64,000 nucleotides of DNA from Setophaga petechia (GCA_024362935.1 JANCRA010000019.1:11776501-11840500), one strand, 5' to 3'. Positions 28,701 to 43,700 are shown, counted from the first letter of the stretch. Program-made: numbers and translations. Notes: generated from the letters alone by a model not told the origin.

Positions 28701-31700
28701 TTGGTGAATTAAAAAAATATCATCCCAGTTTTTGTCTTAAATCTAGTTCTCATAGAATTATTTGAAAAATGTACTTATGCAGGAATATTTTGTAAAGACT
28801 TTTTTGAACTGGCAAGGAGATATCTTTGAGATAAGAATACTGCTTTTTTTGGATGAATGCCAAGCAGATCTAGTGAATACTTTTCATGGAGGTAAATTCA
28901 AAGCTAAATCAATAGCCATGGATTTAATTTATACCCCAAATTTTTGTTTCTTGAGTTTTCATTTTTTAATAAATTTGCATTATTTAGAATATAATAAATA
29001 ATTGTAGGAAGAGGATGCAAGGCCATCAGATAAAGAAGAGTCTTTCAGTGCCCCATGGGATTATGGAAGATAAGATTAGGATGTAGCACTTGAAAATTTC
29101 TAAGACAGAACATTTATCTTATATTCTAAATTCTCCTTCCCTCATACGAGCAGATTAGTTGGATGAGCCTTGTCTTCTGGATACCAGAGCTGTTCTAGCA
29201 GAGTAGGGAGCTACCTGGTGTCATTGCTATTCACAGTCACACGACTGAAACTGAGCCCAGATGATAATTTCTCTGTGGTCATGTGATAGTGTGGTTCATG
29301 TCTGCAGTGTGTTTTAATTGAATCCTAATTTTTGGAAATGACTCCCACAGTTTAGCCTTAGCTGTTGGCAGATCTGGGTTCACAAACTGGTGTTTATAGA
29401 AGTTATTAGGAATTCTCTTTAATGATGTTAGCCAAGCCAGGGCTGCTGCTGTTTGAGATTTGCATTAGATGTATTTTAATTTGGATATTTGAAGTCAGAC
29501 TAATGAAATATGCTTTTTTATTTCATACTAATCACTTTGATGTGTAATTTTAACTTCTCAAAGAGAAAGAAAACATTTTATTAATTGAGTCTTTTTTAAT
29601 GTATTAATTATGTTACAGCGAAGATTGAAAAATAAAGAAGTAATTCAATTAGGTGAAGAAAGGAGAAAAGAGGCAGAAAAACGACAAAAAGAAAAAGAAG
29701 AAAAGCAAGAGGAACAACTTAGACAATATTTTGAGAAAGAAAAGATGGAAGAGGAAAAGAAGATGGTATGTTTAAGTGACTTTCAGTGTTATTCCCTTCT
29801 CAGTTTATCAAACTGCAGTATACTCTTAATGCAAGAGAACAGCTGATGGAAAAATCAGTCATACTGCAGTAGAAACTTACCTTGTTGATCAAATTTGCAT
29901 TAAAAAATAGTAAAAGAAAGATTAATAATCTGCACTCAATAGTTGATGTTTCTATCTGCTGTGAAATACTGTGACCTGCATCTGCTGAGGTGTAAATATA
30001 AATAAAATTGTTTATTGGAGGACTGGTAGGACTGTTCATCTTAAACAATGGTGATTTTGGAAACTTAATTATTTTCCTTTCACCTGGATGAAGTAAGAAA
30101 TTAATCACATAGAATTCTGATGGACAAAATCTAAGTAAATTATAAAACTCTCTTATAAAATTTGTACTCAGTTTCTGTAATTTCTCTAAAATAAACAGAT
30201 ATAAAGGAAATGTCTCGAGGAAAAAAGATATATAACTGAAGTATAAATTAAGAAAAAAATACCCTACAGCATAGAAAAAAAGTATTAAAATTTCTGTAGG
30301 TAGAAACCAAAAATCACATGAAATAATTTTTGCAGTCATTTTATGCACTTAGGAACATTTCTTTCTTCAAAGGGAAAACACTAACAAAACTTTGCCTGTC
30401 CAAAAGGACGCTGTATTCAGAAGCTGTGGGGATGTGGTTTCAGTCTTGGTTTCCTCCCTGCAGTTGTCACGGCAATCTTCACCCGTCGTTCCCGCCCTGC
30501 AGAACAAATCAGCAAGAAAGGAGGAAAGCATTCCCTCTGCTGAGAGCCGTCTGTCTTACCATGCACAGGTATGTTAGAGCACCAGATTGTCAGAGCAAGC
30601 TTCTACTGCTTCATTTAAGCAAGTACTGGGTATGAAATCAGGCCAGGTTTTTAAAGTTTGCCAGTTATTACTGCAATGCCATGGGTAATGAGATAGCCTT
30701 TACATTAATCAGTCTTGGAGCTCTGAAAGTTAAGGTTAAATTTGATTTCAAGTATTGAAGAATTTTTTTTGGAGAAGTGTGATTTTAGTTTTTTTCTGCA
30801 TCTTCATTTTCTGTAGGAATGAGTGCCTCATTTTGGAGAGGATATACACTGTCCAGACCCTTAGCAAAGGTCTGATGATCTCAAGATTTAGGATAGGAAA
30901 GTTTACGTATAATCTAGCAGCTCATCATTTTCACTCACAGAAGAACTTTGCTCAGGCATGAAGTTTAATGTTGATTTGTAGCTACATTCTTGTGTAATCT
31001 TTATGTTTTTCAAAGTACGAGAATATTATTATTCCTAATATGCTTTGCTTTCTTCTCTGCATCAGAAATGAGTTACAGTAGTGGTTCTGAGACCTCTCAT
31101 TCCTTTTACTTGATAGTCTTCTCTGGGGCTTTTTTGGCTTTTAAAATAAATTTCTCCTAGAAGAGAGTAGATTAAATAATTGTTGATGATATTTGAATCT
31201 CAGGCTATACTTCTGTCTTTTTATTGAGAAAGTGTTTGTTTGTTTGTTTGTTTTTACCAACTCTTTGTCTGAACTGAGCTAAGTACTTTATAGTTTCAGA
31301 GAATATTTTATGTCATACTTTAAACCATTGTTTTCCCTAAATTTCCTAAAAGTGGAGAATGCTCTGGAGGTAGGTCAGTTTATTTCTTTAGTAGTACTTG
31401 GAATAGATTTGTTTAGAACTCTGAATAGTGCATTATAGGTATTGTCATAGTAATTTTGGATTATACATTGAAAGATCTGATTAAAAAAAACTTAGCCATT
31501 CACAACCTGTAAGTTTACTGTTCTGACTTCCAGCTTTTAGTGTAAATTAGCTGTAAAATAAGGAAATAAAATGTACTGCAATTTCTTCCTTTTGCAAATG
31601 ACATTTGATATTGCTGATGGTCACTAGGATCCTCCACAGCCCAGAGCTCCCTCCCCACCTGTCCCTGCTCGAAGAAATCAGCTGCGTTCCTTAGGTGGGT

Positions 31701-34700
31701 ATTTGTCCTCGTTGCAGCCTTGCTTTCTATTACAGCAAACCCCTTCTCTGGTACAGTTTCTTTTCTTGCCTGCAAAAGAAGAGTCCTTTCAAGTTTGCAT
31801 TTCTGTCTAGGTATTTTCTCTCTTAGTACTATCAATGTATTAGTATGTCTGAATTTTTAACACAAAATGATAATGCATTCGTTATGTGTCATCATAAGGA
31901 AATATGTTTTTGTAAAAACTCTGATGATGGAATAGTCTGCATGAGAAGTGCTGGATCTCTTGGAACAGTGGAATCACTGTGCCCAGAATATGGCAAAATG
32001 GGAAAGTTTTGGATTGGCTGAGTAAAACATTAGACCATCAGAGTGTAGAGCATTGCAGCTCTAACTCTTGAATTCTACCTACCTTTGTTAGTCTGCCTAA
32101 TCCTCTCCTCATTTCTCTTAGCTTTCACTGGTTGTTCTAAAATTCAAATGTGCTGGAAGGATCTCCTTTGTTTTTTTTATATTAGTTATCCCAGCAATAT
32201 GTGGGGGGAAAGCAGTAATCTTTCTGCTGGTACTTTTTTTACAAGTATATAGGAATTATACTTGTATATGTAGATGAAGTAGTAAGTAAAATCAAATGAA
32301 ATGTAAGTGATGGCCTACAAATGCTGCTAGCTTGCAGCATAAAGTACCTGAGGCCATTCCAGGGACTTGTGGATATTCCACTAAATGGAAGGCAGAGTGG
32401 TTCTTAATGCAGCCTTTGGAAATTGATTGACTCAGACCTTCTGTCAAGAGAGAAATAAAGGCATATAAACTGAGTCTCATTTCTGAGGATTTAAACTAGT
32501 AAGACTTGCCTGCTAAGTTCTGGACACTAAAGTCTAAAAGTCAGTCAAATATCCAACTCTAAGTATGTTATTTGGAAAATGAGGAATTTCTGAAACTGGT
32601 TTAACTTGTGGAGGAATGCTGTGCTGACCATAAAAAACAGCATAGACCCAAAGCAGGTCTGAAAGGTCAACATAAGCATGTAATAAAAATTGAAGTTGAC
32701 CACTTAAGAGAATCTGCACTAGGCAGACAGATATCCAAATTTGAGTCAGGGAAAAAAAAATTATATTGAGTGCTTACAGATACCAGTGCAGTTCCTGTTA
32801 TCTGAGGACTGTGTAGGTTTGCATATTTCAAATTAAGGCTATTTGCTGGCAACACCCACTTGTATTCCATAGCTTTTCCTTTTTTAAATACAGTGAAACA
32901 TTTCCAGTGACATTTGTATGTTTTCTGCTGTTCAGGGATTCTGGTCCTTGTGCAGTCTCAAAATATAAACTGAATCTTTCTAGTGTATGAAATATTATGA
33001 TTCTTGTGTTTGTACAATCCTTGGTTAATTAACGTTTCATCATATCTGGTTTTTCCCTTTATTTTTTACTTATGTTTATATGTAGACAGCAAAGTTGCTC
33101 TGACATGGCTTGTTTTTAAATTATTTGTGCTAAATTCCAGAGGAAAGGAAGAATGTGATCAATGAATTATCAGAGATGAGGAAACAGCTTCGTAGTGAAG
33201 AGAGACGACTGCAGGAACAGTTGCTAAATGTGGCCAGTCATGATAATGTACCAATTACACGGTAAGAATTTAATCTTCTCTTTCAAAAGCTAGATTTTTC
33301 ACAGGAACTTACTGTGTAGTTGACCAGTATACATGAGTAGAATGAAAATACCAAGGTAAAACTTGTATATAAATTTTTTTCCTTTTTTTTTTAATGTGTT
33401 TGGGTTTTTTCCAAGACTCATGCTAAAATTTATTGTAAGAATGGCTGTACTGGTGAGATAGGAAGCTGCAATGCTCTGTCTTGGAGAGCAGTCTAAAACA
33501 GATGTCTAAGGTAGAATTCTGTCTCATTACCTTTTTTTTCTAGGGCATGATTTGTGCCTGTAAACTGCAGTACTACAGCTGCTGAATATGCTTATAAATA
33601 CTGTACTGTTGTGGAAGTACTTTCTTTCTTACTGAAAAACCATATTCTCTTTATTTAATAAATTTGGTTTGCTTCCAAAATGCATTAGCTAATCATACCA
33701 ATTAACTGGAAAAGACACATCTAATTACCAGCCTTAGTTCCACTCTGTAAAGTATGAGGGTTTTTTTATTTTAAGTAGGTTATCTCTTTTTTATAGCATA
33801 GTATGTAGTGTCATTACTTTCAAATATATTTTCCTGTTTTGATAGCTTTTTTTAAAGATAAAATATCTGAACATTATCAATATTCCCATCCAACTCATTA
33901 ATAGTATGGTGTTACATTGCTTTCTGCTTGTTCTACAAACCTGTCCAGCAGGAGGAGAGAGAAGAATCCAAGGGACATATTTGAGATGGCCAGGCTTCGT
34001 CTGCAGGCCCCAGCTCGGAGACCTTCCTTGAAGGAGGCACAAGATCCAGTCAATATACAGAATATCTGGGAATTTAATGAACTTAAATACAAAGGCAGGT
34101 GGATCTTCTTGTTGCTCATGAAGAAGAAACATCTGTCCTTCTCCTCCACCTTCCATTGCACACAGGTTTTAAAGACAGAAATAAAAATCAGGCTCTTCTT
34201 GAGCTACTGGCCATGCAATGGACTTTGTGGGCAGTATTGTGTTTGTGTGTGTGTGTATCTCTCTGTGGGGCTGTTCCTGCCATTCCATGGAATTCTTGGT
34301 CTCACAACACTATGTCATCACTCAGAGCACTGACCTGTCTTCTTGTCCCTCCTACTTAAACTTCTTTAATGATGTCATGGTGTTACTGAAAATAGGCTGA
34401 GTTTGACTTTTTTACCAACCTGTGTAACTTTCTGTTTATTCTTTACCAGAAAAGATGTATTTTTAATACAGTAAAATTGTAAAATCATTGCTAAGTTGCT
34501 CATCCTCTTGGCTGCTGACACTATTATTTTTAATGGTTTTTTATGGCTTAGATATTTCTTTAAAATGCTTTTCAGAGATGTTAATTTAGGGAATAAATGT
34601 AAATTTCATCTCTTTGCTCTAGATCCTGAAACACGTATGGTCTTGAGGCACATGTATCCTGATCCTCCAAAAGATGACCAGACTCTAGAGATTCAACAGC

Positions 34701-37700
34701 AGGCACTGTTGAGGGAGCAGCAGAGGAAACTTGACAAAATGAGAATGAGGAGAGAAACAGAAGGTAAGGAATGAATGCTCTGAGATAAACAAAAATCTTT
34801 GAAATGACACGTTTTTGTATTTGATAAGAATTAAAACCCACTAGTACTAGTTTTACATCTTTCAAGTGCACTGTCAGCACTGCAGTGTGAAACAGTAAAA
34901 CACCAGAACACTGAAAGTCTATTGTAATCTAAACATAAAAAGATAGAGTGTTTGGGGAGCTTTGGTGGTTTTGTACTTAGTTTTGGGGTTTTTCAATTAC
35001 TTGTGATTGTTTCTTTTAGTTCCCTGAAAGTAATTTAACTAGTGCCTCATACTTCAAAAATTCTAAAGGAAAAGTAGTTTTGTTACTGTTTCTTGAAGAA
35101 AACTACAGAACAGTGAAACTTCTTTGCTGAACTGTAAAAAAAGTGTTAGCAGATAAGTTCCATGGAGCAATTCTTGAGTTCTAATGGTGGAAGTAGGATG
35201 TCTTTGAGCTGTGAATAGATTAAAATACAGCCAGTGTATCTTCAACTTGGTCTCCTTTTAATGGATTAATTTTTTTTTATTTCCATTATCTTGGGTTGAT
35301 ATATTTTAAAGTTTCAGAAACCATATAAAGCCTTTGCTTTATAACCATAAAAAGCCTTTGCTTTAGAAACCACATGTGAGGTACTGTAACTACTTGGAGG
35401 TTCTGGAAGGAAAATGTTGCTTGTATGACTAAATAGAGATGATCCTAAGATAGTAAACATTAGCAGCCTAATATGGAAAATATTTTGGCTGCATATTGCA
35501 GAAGCAGTGAAATGTAGATGTATTATCCCTTTTTTTTGCTACAATTAATTCCAAATGCAAGGTTCATTCAGGTATCTTTTACAATCAGTCATGAAAGAGC
35601 ACTATTTCCAGTTGTTTTAGAGGATATTTAAAATTATAATGAGAGTTGCTTAAACCTATACAAATGAATTCAGTTTTGAGTGCAAGATGGCAGATTTCTT
35701 GGAAAAATGTTTGCCTCTGTAATTCAGACTGGCCTAACTAAATTTTTGAAGAGAAAGTAACTTTATTTCTGTGGTGGCTTAGCCTTTGCTAGCAACCAGA
35801 CTCCTACATGGCTGCTCTCTTGTTTATGTCTCCTCACTCCTTCCCTTTGGAGAAACAGGAAGAATAAAACTTGTTGGCCAAGGTGTAAATGGGGAGATTG
35901 GTTAGCAGCTGCTGTTGTGGGCAAAACAGACCTGATTTGGGGAAAATCAACCTAGTTACTATAAGCCTAAATATTTGATAACTGACTTTGAGTAGCAGAA
36001 AATAAAAAGCATGAAGCCTGCACCTTTTCTGCCCCTTTCCTGTGCCCAGTTTCACTCCTTCATTCTCAGTGTTCCTGCTCCCCTTCCTTGGTACCAGCCC
36101 AGGTGCCGAGTTACCTCTGTGATGCAGTGAGTGATGCCAGCCTTGGGAAGGGGCATTTTGGCCATTACACAGCAGTTTCTCTCTGCTGCTTCTGCCTTCT
36201 TGCACCTTTCAATCTGCTCTACCATAGTGTCCTTCAGAGGCTGCAGGGGAATCTCTGCTCTGGCACTTGAGCACTTCTTCCTCCTCCTTTTCTGGCCTTG
36301 GTGCCTCCAGGGCTGCTTCTCACAGATCTGTCAGTCCTACTGCCATGCTTTGATTTGCTCTTGCTCAAATTTGTTTGCAGAGGCATCACAAACATGACAA
36401 AGATGTTTCCCTACTGTGTCCCGCAGCAGCTCCATTGTGGCAACAGCTGTGCCCAGCACAGGGTGTCCCCTGGCATCTTCCCACAGCTCCCACCTTGCCA
36501 CAGTCCCCCATGGAATTGCTCCTCAGACTTTATTAGCCTTAGGGGGAAGTTGGGCATTAAATAAAACCAAGCACATGTGGAAGGAAAATATTTACATTTT
36601 TGCGTACTGCTTTGGAAAAACTGAATGCCTCTTCTGGTCACTGGTGCTTTGAGGCTTGCACCTGTTAGCTGGTGCCAGACCTGTGAGATGAACAGAATTG
36701 ATGGCAAGAGGGGAAGGGTGACAGCTGTGTTCTGTTCAGTTTCCTGCTGAGTGTTAAAGATGATCCCTCTTCTGCCTTGGACAGATGAGCTGATGTTCAA
36801 GCAATGTGGGCCACATTGGATAATAGAACATCACAGTTGCAAATAAGCACATCTGTATCACATGCTGTGTTAATTGTATGCTTGTGAGTGTCTTTTGATG
36901 CCTAAATGGATGTATAGGCTTGACTTCAGTCTTCCTCTTTTATGAGATTGACTGAAATGCTGAAAAATAATTCACTGGCTTCAGCTGAGATCTCTCTGGA
37001 GCTTGGTTCTGGTTTTCTGCCATTAGAATATTTTTAATAGACCAGTCTGAGAAAGTTTTCATTCAATGCTTTCTGCAGAGAAACCTCCACCATCTAGAAA
37101 GCAAATTCACCTTTTCCGTTAATTTCAAGCACATGGAGTCATTGAGACTTCTGCTAATGGATAATGTAGGCTTCCATGATGACATCCAAGGAGAGGATGT
37201 TCAAGTTAGCTTAGATTAATTAATAGGCAGGCAGCTGATTTTCATAAGTATTTTCTACTGATGCTTCTAGAGGCTCCTTAAACAGCCTTTTCTCTTTCTC
37301 TCTCCTACTGCTTAACAGCATAATTTAACTTTATAGTCTATCACTGAGTACCTAGCAAGAGAATTAGTTGCCATCTCTCTGTTTCCAGTTTATTTTCCTC
37401 AGAGACAAATTCATCACCTTCCTCTTGCTGAAAATAGATGAGTGGTTTTATTGTCTGATTTAAGGCAGAAAGAAAGATGAATTAAAGCAGTATGTACTTT
37501 TATACTGTGAGTGAAATAATGTGTTATGGGCTGTTGTGGCAAAGGCATATCTTCTTTCCCACACTCTGTGTAAGTGTTCTTTGCCTTACATGCTTTTTGT
37601 ACATTTTTTCCCTCTGATATGTTTGTTTTTTTCTTTATATGAAAGAGGAATATGTTGACTGTTAATGAAACTATAAACTGAGAAATCACTGTTTTAAATA

Positions 37701-40700
37701 TGCCAAGTTGTTAAATGCTAGCTGTGTCCCTATAAAGGAGGCAGTCCTTGCAGATTTCTGGATGATTATTATTGTGGGGGATGTGAGGGGAAGCCCCAGG
37801 AGCAGGTTTGATGTTGCTGTGCTGCAGTGCTGGGTGCTGCACACTGGAGCAGTGTGACAGGGGTGGGCTGGGACTCAGGCCAGCAGGACTGACAGCCCAT
37901 GTGCTCTGGTGCTGGACAGAAAGTCAGCTACACACTGAGTAAGGTGCTGTTTCTTGCATCTCTGCCTCAAACCCACTCTAATAAAATAATTTATTTGAAA
38001 ATATAAACTAAATGAGAAAGGTAACTTCAGTTCTGCTTCTTTGCATTTGCAGCATGCATAGCGTCATTGTTAACTTAACTTTCAGGGTGGTTCTCTGTGC
38101 TCTCCAGAACTGAGATTTTTATCCTGAGATAAAAGTATATATATTCTTGTCACTTTCTTCTGTGAAAGGATCTCTGTCAGGATCAATTTCTCTTTGAAGG
38201 CTGGAAGTGTGGTGTGTTGAATATACATTTGCTCTTGGGGCTTTCTGCAGTCCCTGCTGTGGTTGTTATTCCCTGCCAGGAGCCAAAACACAGATTAGAA
38301 GTAACAGACTACAGATTTCTGTTTGATTTCTCAGATTCTACTTAAATTTACATAAGGAAACTGGAATAATTGTGGCATTCAAACATTTTAAAAACCTATT
38401 CCTTCAGAACAGTTTATGTATATTTAAAGATGTAATGCATACTGATCTTCATTTTTGCAATAATAAGCTGATAAAATATGTTTTGTTATTAACTATTTTT
38501 ATGTCAACCCTGTAATTTTGTCTCTTGTCTATGTAGCTTTTGATGATCAAGAGGTTTCTGCTTTGGACAGCTACCCACAAACCATGGGCCTGGTAAGAAT
38601 AAAAGGTTTTTTATTATATTACTTTTTCAAGTGTGAGAAATATTGTGTCTTTCACTGATTTGGAGAAAGGAATGACAGTTAACAGGACAGCAAATGAATT
38701 TACTTCTTCTGGTCCACACCAGCAAGAGCTTCTTTAAACTTGACATACAAGTTGCTTGTAGAGATGGCCTGATTCTTTAACTCTCTTCCTTTCATATTCA
38801 TTGGAACTTATTTTATATTCATATGATGTTAGATTGCTGCTGGGGGTGAGAATTAGTAGAAAAAGCCAAGCAGAAGCAGTTGCTCTGAATTCAGGTGGTT
38901 TAAGCGATGCACTTGGCAGTCAAGAATTGGATCTGTTCTCAGATGAAATGCTTATTTTCTGACTTGGTGAAAAGAGCAAAACAAAGTGCTATCAAATTAG
39001 AATTATCCTGCACCAACTCCAAATACAGAATAACAGAGTTTGATTGTATTTCATGGGAACGTGGAACAATGAAAACCAGGAGACTTTGCAACAGCAAAGA
39101 CATTAACCTGGAGGATAATACTGTAACTAAATGCAGAAATGAAACACTTTGTATTTAAAAAATAATCACATTAATGCACTTTATAGTTGTAATTTAATGC
39201 CTGAAATTATCATTCAGAGCAATGCTTTGCCGTAAAAGATTTGTTTTCTCTTGTTCTGTTTCCTCTGATGGTTTCTACTGCTTTTATTTTAGAGTGGTTT
39301 TCAACATAAATTATTCCTCAGTAGGATTTCTGTAATAAATGGTTGCAACTATGATGTGAGCTATGAGTATTGGTCTTAGTGCTTGATATTATGATGTAGA
39401 AATTTGTTATTTTAATGCTTTAATGTCAAAGATTGTATGTGGTAGGATAAGTTAAACATGGAGATCATTCTTCATTTGATCAATACTTCATGCAAACCTT
39501 AAGTGCAAAGCTCACTTTGAGCACTGACTGTTCTGAACCTTACACAGAGTGACACAGATCAATTTCTTGATGGAAATGTCTGTGTTACACAAATTACCAC
39601 AACAGTTGTCACGTGTAGGCAATTTCAGCAAATGGGATTTGTACTGAAAAGGAAAAAATAACAAACCCTAATGCTTAAAAAGAATATGAATTCTTTAAAA
39701 TGTATTGGGTTTTTAGAACCAACAAAGCCAGGGTTAGTAGAATATTAACACTGTAGAGCTGCTCTTTGCTTTGCAGAAGTTTGGCAATTAATTTACATTA
39801 ATTATCATTTGGCCCCAGAAATTTGTTAAAGCCTCTGAATTTCCATATTTTCTGTTTCACTTTTGTAGTTCAGGAACAAGTCTAATGAATTCCAGAAAAG
39901 TTCCCTGTTGGAATCGGATAGTGCTTTTATTGGTGAGTTCCTACCTCCTCTTAACCAATTTGTGGGTGTACAGACACATGGTTTAGTCTAAAGCTGTGTC
40001 TCTAAAATGATTATTACTGTTAGGAAGTTATGTCTCCAAATCAAAATGCAGAGATTTATGAAATTTTACTGCAGCAAATTTGTGTAATGACACCTAAATT
40101 TAATGATGCTGCTCAGTTGCCCTTTACCACGTTGCATCTTTTCATGAGAAAGCATCTTTGTCTGCTCTTCATGCTTTGTCTGGAGGCTTTCAAGGGGCTT
40201 TTTTTGACATCTTCCCAGCTTTGGATAAGGAAAAGCTAATATTTATTCAGGAAATGTGTTACAATGGTAGCATTGGCAATGCTTTTCTATTGTTCTGCTG
40301 CAAATAATTTATTGACAATCACAGCTTACAATTGCAATCTGTCCACAGTGAAATACAAAAGTCTTAGACATTCAGCAATTCTTTTCATGGTTATTCTTTT
40401 GATTTACAAGCATGCTTGATTTTAAGTATTATTATATGGGTATAAAATAGTAATTAATGCTAAATTAGTCACTTTTCTGCTGCTCACATTTTATTTCATT
40501 TCACTTGCAACATTACACTTATAGACATTATCGCTTATTCTTCTGAAGCAGAAGATTTTTAGTTTTCTAAAGATTTTTGTATAGACTGCCTCATGTAATG
40601 TCTCTCTATTCAACCTTTCTATGAGTGGATGTAAAAGTGCTGTTTTATTCCCAGTTACTAGAAAAACCCAACCAGCTCAGGCCTTTATGTGTTATTTTCC

Positions 40701-43700
40701 ATTAGCAGGCATTTCAGTATCTTGAAATTTCTTACAGTCATCTATGGGAAATCATCTTGCAAGGTTTTTATTCTTTACTGTAGGGGAGATGCAGTAGAGT
40801 CAAGCAGGTACTTTTTAATGAAATAGTGTTGCTATAAACTGATTATTATTATCTCTGGCTTTGGTTAAAAGCAGAATTTTTCATTTGAAGTGTATTCAAG
40901 GTGCAAGTCCTGGAGTACAGGGCAGAACCTGGCACAGGGTGGGGCTTTCAGCCTTGTCCAGTGCATTTGGTTCTCCCTGCAATACCTTCCTTTTCAGGTT
41001 AAGGATTACTGTGTACTAGTACAGCCCCGTGGTGAAAGGATGCCTCAGGAGAGCCCACCAGTCTAGGCTGGAGCCAAATATCCCATCTCAGCCAGGACAG
41101 GCTCATGGAGAGGAACACAAGATGCAGGGCACACATGCAGGGCTCTTCCAGGTTCCAGTGAGCTGTGGCTGATTGCATTTCATAAGCCTTGATAAGCTGG
41201 GCCTTTCACAGGTTGTTTTTCACCAACTGGAATTAGCATTTTTGAATCCCTGTTCACCATCAGCAGTATTGTGTGGATAAATATCCAACCTGTGCCTTCT
41301 GTGAACTGTGTCCTTTCACCTGCTGGGAGGCTGCCAGCTCTGTAATGGAGTGTTCTTGGTTATTTCCTAAGGTTCATGATATTTATAGTCCTCTCACCTT
41401 TTCCCTTCTTCTTCCTATCCACCTGGTACTTGCAGTTTGGTGAGGTGTTTGAGTTAAACTAACATATTATTTATTCTCCCCACCCCCTTCTTTCCTTTCC
41501 TCCCAGATCATTTATGGCTGATGCAAACCATGTTCTTCAGTAGGGAGCTGTATGCATTAACTGAAAATGTGTTATCCTTTGCATTGTTTGGGCTTTATAA
41601 ATAGCTACTAACACTCTGAATATTAATCTGGTGACTTCCATCCCTGAATTAAAAAATAAAAACTGTCATTCTCTCTGTGGGCTGCCTTCTCTGTGGGTTG
41701 TGCTGCTCACATTGTCTGAGGGTCTTTGGTGAAATACAGGGGGTAATTTAACAGTGTTTGCCATTCCTGAGAGCAGTGTAACACTTCCCTCTGTTTTGCT
41801 TGAGTTTTTTTTGGTTGGGTTTAAAATCCAACTCAATTTTGACATCTGTTATGTCAGCATTACATATGAGTTTATTTCCTAGGGCTCTGAAATTTGAGGC
41901 AGTTAGAAATAAAGTGTTTGAGGCAGTTAGAAATAAATTAGTTTCTTTTTTCCTTTTTTTGCCTCATTGAAAACCCTAGAATCCATTAGTGCTAATGCAG
42001 TGATTTAAAAGCATCTCTGTGCAGCAGGATCTGAATGATGGATGCTTACAGGAACAGGTAGCATCTGATACTGATGATACAGTAATGATACAAATAAATT
42101 CTTAAGCTTGCCCTTTGTTGTGACAAATTCACACTGTTAAACCATTTTTTATATTCCATGTAATAGCACTGTTTCGGATATAGTGAAGTTCAGCTGGTCT
42201 TGTAGCTGGAATTCTGATACATAATTTGTTTGCCTTACACCATTTCAAAATTATGCTTTGATTTTTTTATTTGAAACATTAGTGATAAGAGCATGAGTAC
42301 TTGTTGGTGAAACTGGGGAGGAGAAAAGATGAGAGGAGAATAAAAAATGTATTTTTAGGGAAGAAACAACTGACAATATAAAAGAATTTTTAAAAAGACT
42401 TCTTTTTATTATTCTGAACTTGTTTGATATCAATCAAATTTATTTTTCAAACCTAAGTATGTCAATTTTCAATCAAAATAACTGTTTAATTCTTATGTTT
42501 AGAATTGACACACATTTGTCCTTTAATTTTTTTTTTAATTTTATGTGATATACTGGACTAACCACTAACAAAATATGAATTTGTTGTCACAAAGAGTAGT
42601 CGGTGGCAGTGGACTCTGTAGAGGTTTGATTGAGCAGAGTCCTTCCTTTTCCTGGGGCTCTGTTCCTGAGGATGCCAGAGGGGCTGCAGTAGGAAACAGA
42701 GCCCACTGTCTGCACCAAGCAGCAGCAAAGCCATCAGCCAGCCCCATCCTGGGGTTACTCTCCTGAAGGGAAAAACAGAAGCATTTGTTTGAAACAGTTG
42801 ATGTTTGAGTTTCCAGAGTCAGCAAAGAGGGAGAAATAGACAGGTGTGAACCTTAGGGGTCATGTGTATTATAAAAAGAGATTAAACTCCTCCCACTGTG
42901 ATGAGATACAAGTATGATAAAAAGTGTAGTTATTTATTTTTGTATGAACAGATGCTAACATTTTACTACATGAAAAGGCAGAGATATGACCAAGGATGTG
43001 TGATTAAGGCATAGATTTTGTGTTCTCATATTCCATGTAACGCTGTCAGTCCATGTAATGTTATTATATATTTCCTGTAACATATTTATTTATGGCTCTG
43101 ATTTTCCAAGTGCTCTCCCTTTCAAGGAGAGGTGCTGTGCTCATTTGAGTACTCATTTGCTTTAAAGGTCTAGGTATAAACAAGATTTGTAATGAATACA
43201 TTCCTGTGATGGAGTCACGTACAACATGTTGGCTTGTTTCAAAACATAAACAGGTTGGAGCACTCTCTGGTATTTCAATTTCTTTGAAAATGATTTCACC
43301 TGTTCTTCCAGGTGCTAATGGGGAAATGTTTTCTGCCTTAGAAGAAGTGAATTTATTACCACAGCATCCACTTTCTGCGAGGGAGAGGAGACGGCTGAAG
43401 CAGAGAGCTTTGGAGAGTGCTGTACATGTAAGAACTGACAGATGCAATGTCAGCCAGCTCCTGTGCTTCCACAGTGACTCCATGTCATGGCTCCTGAGGG
43501 AGTACACATGCAGTTATTTGCCCTTTAAAAAGGATGCTGTTTAACTGAAGGATTTGTGCATTTTTGGGTTCCCTGCAGGAGGAAGTTCCAGCAGGGCAGA
43601 CCCCATTGCTGCAGCCTGACAGCTTCTCCTTGCACTCCAACTTGAGCCTCGACATGGAGCAGGTGAAAGGCAGGAACGAGGAGCGGCTGCACAGACTGAC

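Larger units (their letters stand above)
28398..33140 (+). other. CSPP1 introns between exons n and r
   Basis: Between exons o, p and q this is AT-rich intron with a GTTT repeat. The 182-codon minus-strand open frame at 29800-30348 is low-complexity and judged spurious. Confidence 0.7.

Noticed and set aside
29800..30348. 182-codon minus-strand open frame, hydrophobic
   Set aside because: Phe/Leu/Ile-rich product of AT-rich intron between two CSPP1 exons; no family resemblance, no splice support, and the CSPP1 coding lies on the other strand.
35834..36800. Cluster of open frames on both strands
   Set aside because: Falls in the GC-rich LTR remnant and its flank; no coding signature.
40900..41240. 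GC-richer patch suspected to be an exon or old repeat
   Set aside because: No open frame with matching splice phases and no repeat motif I could name.
43064..43507. 147-codon minus-strand open frame
   Set aside because: Shadow of CSPP1 exon w on the opposite strand.
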